Of a stretch of DNA of 64,000 nucleotides, positions 60,340 through 64,000 are shown piece by piece. Within the stretch, counting starts at the first letter, position 1. Every line of letters starts with the position of its first letter. Source of the stretch: Phorcus lineatus (lineage: Eukaryota > Mollusca > Gastropoda > Trochida > Trochidae); the NCBI GenBank assembly GCA_921293015.1, contig OV121088.1, forward strand, positions 21,737,645 through 21,801,644, given 5' to 3'. The notes under the pieces were generated by a model. It did no database searches, was not told the origin of the DNA, and was given only the letters and a program-made list of their open reading frames with translations. The position numbers were made by a program, and so were the translations under genes.

Positions 60340-60546
60340 TTAGGATAACAACAAGACCGAAATAGTGTAACAAGTGTCAGTGCCATGCTGCTGAAACAAC
60401 CATTCAAAAGTCAGCTTTTCTAACACCAGCAACTGCGTTACGGCTGATAATACGTCCTCCTCTTCGTCCTCATCGTCGAGCTGAAGGTCTAGACTGGACA
60501 AGAACACATCTGATATGGAATCAGCAGCAATGGCCCAGTGTTCTCT
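60340..60546 (-). other. Acidic ORF at the SINE-free site of B3
   Basis: One minus-strand frame is open for 68 codons from just after a stop at 60547. It reads EHWAIAADSISDVFLSSL, then QLDDEDEEEDVLSAV and QLLVLEKLTFEWLFQQHG. B2 keeps EVEEDDVLTVLRRLLILEKL and VWLFQQNDTDICDP in the same frame (within 44089-44385), but there the SINE interrupts the acidic run. B1 has a related reading with frame changes. No domain recognised. The pattern could be a decaying exon of the duplicated unit. There is no start codon and no splice evidence. Confidence 0.25.
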
Positions 60547-62276
60547 TCATGACTGCGACTACGGTCTCAATTCTTAGAGCACATTGATTAAAGGACAAGA
60601 GAATTGAGGCTTTACGTTGCCATTGACAATTTGTTCTTCTTTTCCTGACATTTCAGATTATTCAGATACAGCAGAGGGTATAAAATATCCGGGCCATTTC
60701 TTCCGCTAATACTTTATCTCCTGCTTTTTCAATCAAAGTTTTTAAGTGTCGATAGTTTCTAAGTGTCTAAACGATAACAGGCACTTTAGGATTTGGTCGT
60801 TTTCTATCTCCGAATAATAAAAGAAACAATTTGACCCTGCCTTTAAGGCTCGGTTTCAGGCTAAAGGGATGACAAAATATTGAAGACAGTGTTACTTATA
60901 TTGGGACTATGATTTGTTTTGAACTTAGCACACCACATGTGAGGAATACATTGTAGTTTTGAGGTGTAACGTTTCCCCACAGCGATTTATTGAAAGTCCC
61001 ATCGGGGCTCAAAGGCCAGTCATACCGTTTAAGGTAAATTATGCTTAATCAGGTTTGCATTTCTAATCACAATCACAATTTGTTATCAACGACAAAGTAT
61101 ACCACCCTATAACTTGCCGTAGCTGAAAACGAACTCACAATCCGTTACATCACTCTTATTTTTGTTCTTTGAATTGTAAATGCCTTCGTATCAAAACATC
61201 ACTTAAAAGTTAAATAGACGCTATATGAAAATAACAACATGTAATAACCAAAAACTTGAAAAACATTATGCGTATCATATCACTCAGATTTTATCAGATA
61301 CACGAGGAGATTTAAACATCGAAAGTTTCTCATCTTTATGTATTATGATAAAACTTGTGTAAACGTAAATATTCAGTTATGGTTGTAATAGGAGTTTGAA
61401 AACAGTTTTGTTATCTGACTTTCTGGCCTCTTGATTTATGTGCACCAACATGAATTACAATTAATTTCTTTACGAAAAGTTAAATTAATTAATGATGATT
61501 GAAACAGATAAGAAGCACATATAAACTTCAATTGCAATGAACAACTATAATTTGTATATAGATATTGTATATATGAATATGATTTGCACGCAAATATTTT
61601 ACATCTAATTTTTTATTTTGACTTATGATATATTTGTATATCGACTTTATAAACTATTAACCCATTGATCTGGTATAAAGACAAAGTAAGCTTTATACTG
61701 GATTTATTTGTGAAATATATTTTGCTTGTAAAATCAATACACATAATTAAAAATATGATATGTATCAAAAAGTATGAATTCGCTCTTGCAATTTAACATA
61801 CCCACTGAATATTCAAAATTCGGGCCTTCTACCCAAATGGGAAAAAGCTTATCTGGAGCTTTATTATTGGTAGCAGATGTATTCTAAATAAGATAGAATA
61901 AAAATGAAATACTTTTACACGTTCTTCACTATGATCATGCATCTTTAAGTTCAAATCAACTTGTGTGAGGTACCAGAGCACAATCATGCATCGTCTTCAT
62001 CTTCTTGCTTGATTAAACATCCAAACTAGAAGATGTTATATGCTGTACTATATTAAATCTAGTTCGAGTCGATAAAGACTCAGAAATGTATGTTATGCAG
62101 TGTCTGACACACTGACCAGAAATTATTCCAGTTCGAAATCATACAGACAATCTGGAAAAACGTCTAACATTTGAGAAAGTTCGCTAATTATTCTGTGAAC
62201 ATCTGGGAGTATTGTTGTATCTTCTTTCTCTGTTTATGCTCAAGTGAAAAAGAAAACTATCAGCTGACATTTTCTT

Positions 62277-62597
62277 ATGACCCTTTGTAATAAAATGGTT
62301 ATACGTTTCGTTTTTGCTTCCGAGTCGAAACTAAAAATATCAAAAAAGTTCCTCGAAACTAAGTACAAGTGTCCAAAAAAAGTTGTATATGCCAGCAAAG
62401 AACGTCTACATCAATTATGCATTCGAAGTGATGTGGCCGAGCAAAATGGTCCTATCAATGTAGTGATCATGATGCCTGGTTTCGCCACCTCATATTGCCG
62501 GGTTGCTAACTGTTCCAGATACTATGCCAGGAATTGCACTACGGTTATTGAATGCGCCCTACATTGGTTGGTGCAAGACATACCCAATAAACGGTAG
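62277..62597 (+). CDS. 106-codon ORF in B3, broken in B1, absent from B2
   Basis: ATG at 62277 to TAG at 62595-62597. It reads KISKKFLETKYKCPKKVV, then RLHQLCIRSDVAEQ, NVVIMMPGFATSYCRVANC and CTTVIECALHWLVQDIPNKR. It is basic, with six cysteines in the second half. A possible splice acceptor lies inside (TTTTTGCTTCCGAG, about 62311-62324). The B1 copy has TTTTTGTTTCCAG at the same place, so the real coding part may be a terminal exon of about 90 codons starting there. Local composition is more GC-rich and codon-like than its surroundings. The B1 relative (about 32580-32830) shows several stops, and B2 lost the region. No family recognised. It is the best candidate for a surviving coding exon in the blocks. 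Confidence 0.4.
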   Translation: MTLCNKMVIRFVFASESKLKISKKFLETKYKCPKKVVYASKERLHQLCIRSDVAEQNGPINVVIMMPGFATSYCRVANCSRYYARNCTTVIECALHWLVQDIPNKR

Positions 62598-63500
62598 TTC
62601 ATTTTCAGATCACTCAAATACCCGTCTCTAATGATGCATTGTTTAAGCTTAAAGAGGCACAGAGTATGTTGTAGGAGTCAAATATTTCGAACTTCATAAA
62701 TGGTGTTATTTCATCGAGAAGTAGTGTTTGTTTCAGAAAATCAGAATCCTAATGCTTATAAGTTCAGTATAGTGACAATTATTTCTGATCGAAAACCGGA
62801 CAGTGGCGCGAACCAATGACTCAAACGTCATTTTGGAAACTTATTTACAGCAGACACAAAGACAAACATAATAAGGTCATTTATCTTCTTATTTATGTTT
62901 ATTGGACACTGAATTTCGACTTTGTAACTTTTATAGGGCCATTTTCCGATTATCATTGAAAACAAGAAAATATCATATCTTGTCAATTAGAAATAATGAT
63001 GCAAGTTTAGGAAGGTGATTTTAACTTAAATCAGGTCATACTAGCTTTTAATCAAAGCCACCTGAAAAATCATGAGACATTCTCTCTGTCACTTTAACAA
63101 ATACCATTGCATGATTATAACCATGGTCCAGTCGGAAGTTCCTCACTGGACGTTCCGTCTTGTTTCTACGAGTTCGTAGTTTTATAGTTTTTCTTTGTCT
63201 GCTATCTTCTCCATAAATCCTATTTCAGTCAATATATAACCTTTGGAATTGTCTCGTATTCCTTATCATTGATCACCACATATCACCCCTGAATTGATAG
63301 GGTCAGAGAGCTCAATAAACCTTCCAGAGAAGGCGGCAATATCAGAGGATACAACTGTGTGATGTGGACTTCATAGATTCCATTTACATATATCATGATA
63401 AATCATATTTTGATGTGTACACATGATTTTCAATAATTACAATTACTTTATATTAATTAAAACTTTCGAATTTCATTAAAATACGACGATAGTTTAACCT

Positions 63501-64000
63501 TTGATCAGGTGTTTTGGATATTGGATATTGGATTGAACGTTCACCAATGAGAGCGTTTCCCATCAAAACGTTTTCATTACGTGTTCTTCGCGTGCCTTAC
63601 GTTCAGTCAACATGTCAGCACAAACGATGGTAAGGTATTGATGGTAAGCCAGGGAGACCAGCGAATCGCCACGTTGCTGCTACAATTCTCTACCGACTGT
63701 TTTGTCCAGTTGTATCTCCGTGATTAATTCCTTCACAACCAATGTTCTAATACAAGCTTTTAACGGGCTTACAGCAGGTTCCCCTTACGGCAAAATATTG
63801 ACTCCAATGCAATATTACAGCCAGTGGAAACGCTGCATGCATGGATAGAATATCTATCGTCACATAAGCCTATGGAAAGATGCCTTGCTGTTTAAAGAAG
63901 ACTCACAGTGCATATTCGATATAATACATGTGTGTACTTTTGAGTTTATTAGATATTTTAAATCATATTTTGTTCAGAATGCCAAGTTTAAAGATGCTTA
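63501..64000. other. Unannotated right end of window
   Basis: No gene, repeat or match to the other blocks that I can support. Confidence 0.4.

Larger units (their letters stand above)
55791..63500. repeat. Paralogous block B3 (more diverged copy)
   Basis: Colinear with B1 and B2. Pairs with B1 are 55805 and 28520, 57870 and 29300, 58480 and 29950, 60240 and 31465, and 63130 and 32960. 56400-57200 matches B2 41160-41940. Divergence is greater than between B1 and B2. B3 lacks the shared SINE, which supports an earlier split. ORFs at 57310, 58062, 58986 and 59499 are unsupported. Confidence 0.8.

Noticed and set aside
60009-60407. 132-codon minus-strand ORF in B3
   Set aside because: The same frame is closed by stops in the B1 and B2 copies, and no domain is recognisable.

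Overview
This is a eukaryotic, AT-rich, gene-poor window, most likely from a marine mollusc and probably a gastropod. The main clue is a tRNA-derived SINE with a GCGTTAAACcCCAA(CTCACCT)n-type tail, a style common in gastropod repeats. Supporting clues are spliced fragments of a Crypton/DUF3504-type gene, palindromic foldbacks and a Tc1 element. No prokaryotic features, rRNA genes or genuine tRNA genes were seen. Species assignment is inference.

Layout. 1-3.95 kb: a SINE with a clean 14-bp target duplication, an N-terminal fragment of a Crypton-like protein ending against a palindrome, a 42-bp minisatellite of about 38 units, and one good candidate first coding exon (3828-3933). 3.96-12.86 kb: two diverged tandem copies of a 4-4.6 kb block (A1, A2), separated by a LINE-like fragment with a decayed 2A-type peptide. 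13.7-17.1 kb: an old, rearranged copy (B0) of a larger block. 18.4-20.2 kb: the clearest protein-coding remnant, a spliced but broken Crypton-type tyrosine-recombinase-like gene. 20.9-25.06 kb: block C0. 25.06-28.18 kb: a 3.1-kb element with perfect 27-bp terminal inverted repeats. 28.4-40.85 kb and 40.86-52.05 kb: two close tandem copies (B1, B2) of a block of about 11-12.5 kb. 52.06-55.8 kb: block C2, interrupted by a Tc1 element that carries a 355-bp hAT-like insertion. 55.8-63.5 kb: a third, more diverged large block (B3).

Most of the window is therefore one array of ancient tandem duplications in the apparent order A1-A2-B0-C0-B1-B2-C2-B3. A conserved module (GCAACATTGATTC..., in several copies preceded by a TATA-like box) recurs near block boundaries. 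I could not identify a protein-coding gene carried by the blocks. A few short ORFs are shared between copies, and a 106-codon ORF in B3 (62277-62597) is open where its B1 relative is broken. The blocks also record history: one SINE is in B1 and B2 but absent at the matching site in B3, and two minisatellites grew from single units in only one block each. No complete, clearly functional gene is demonstrated in the window.
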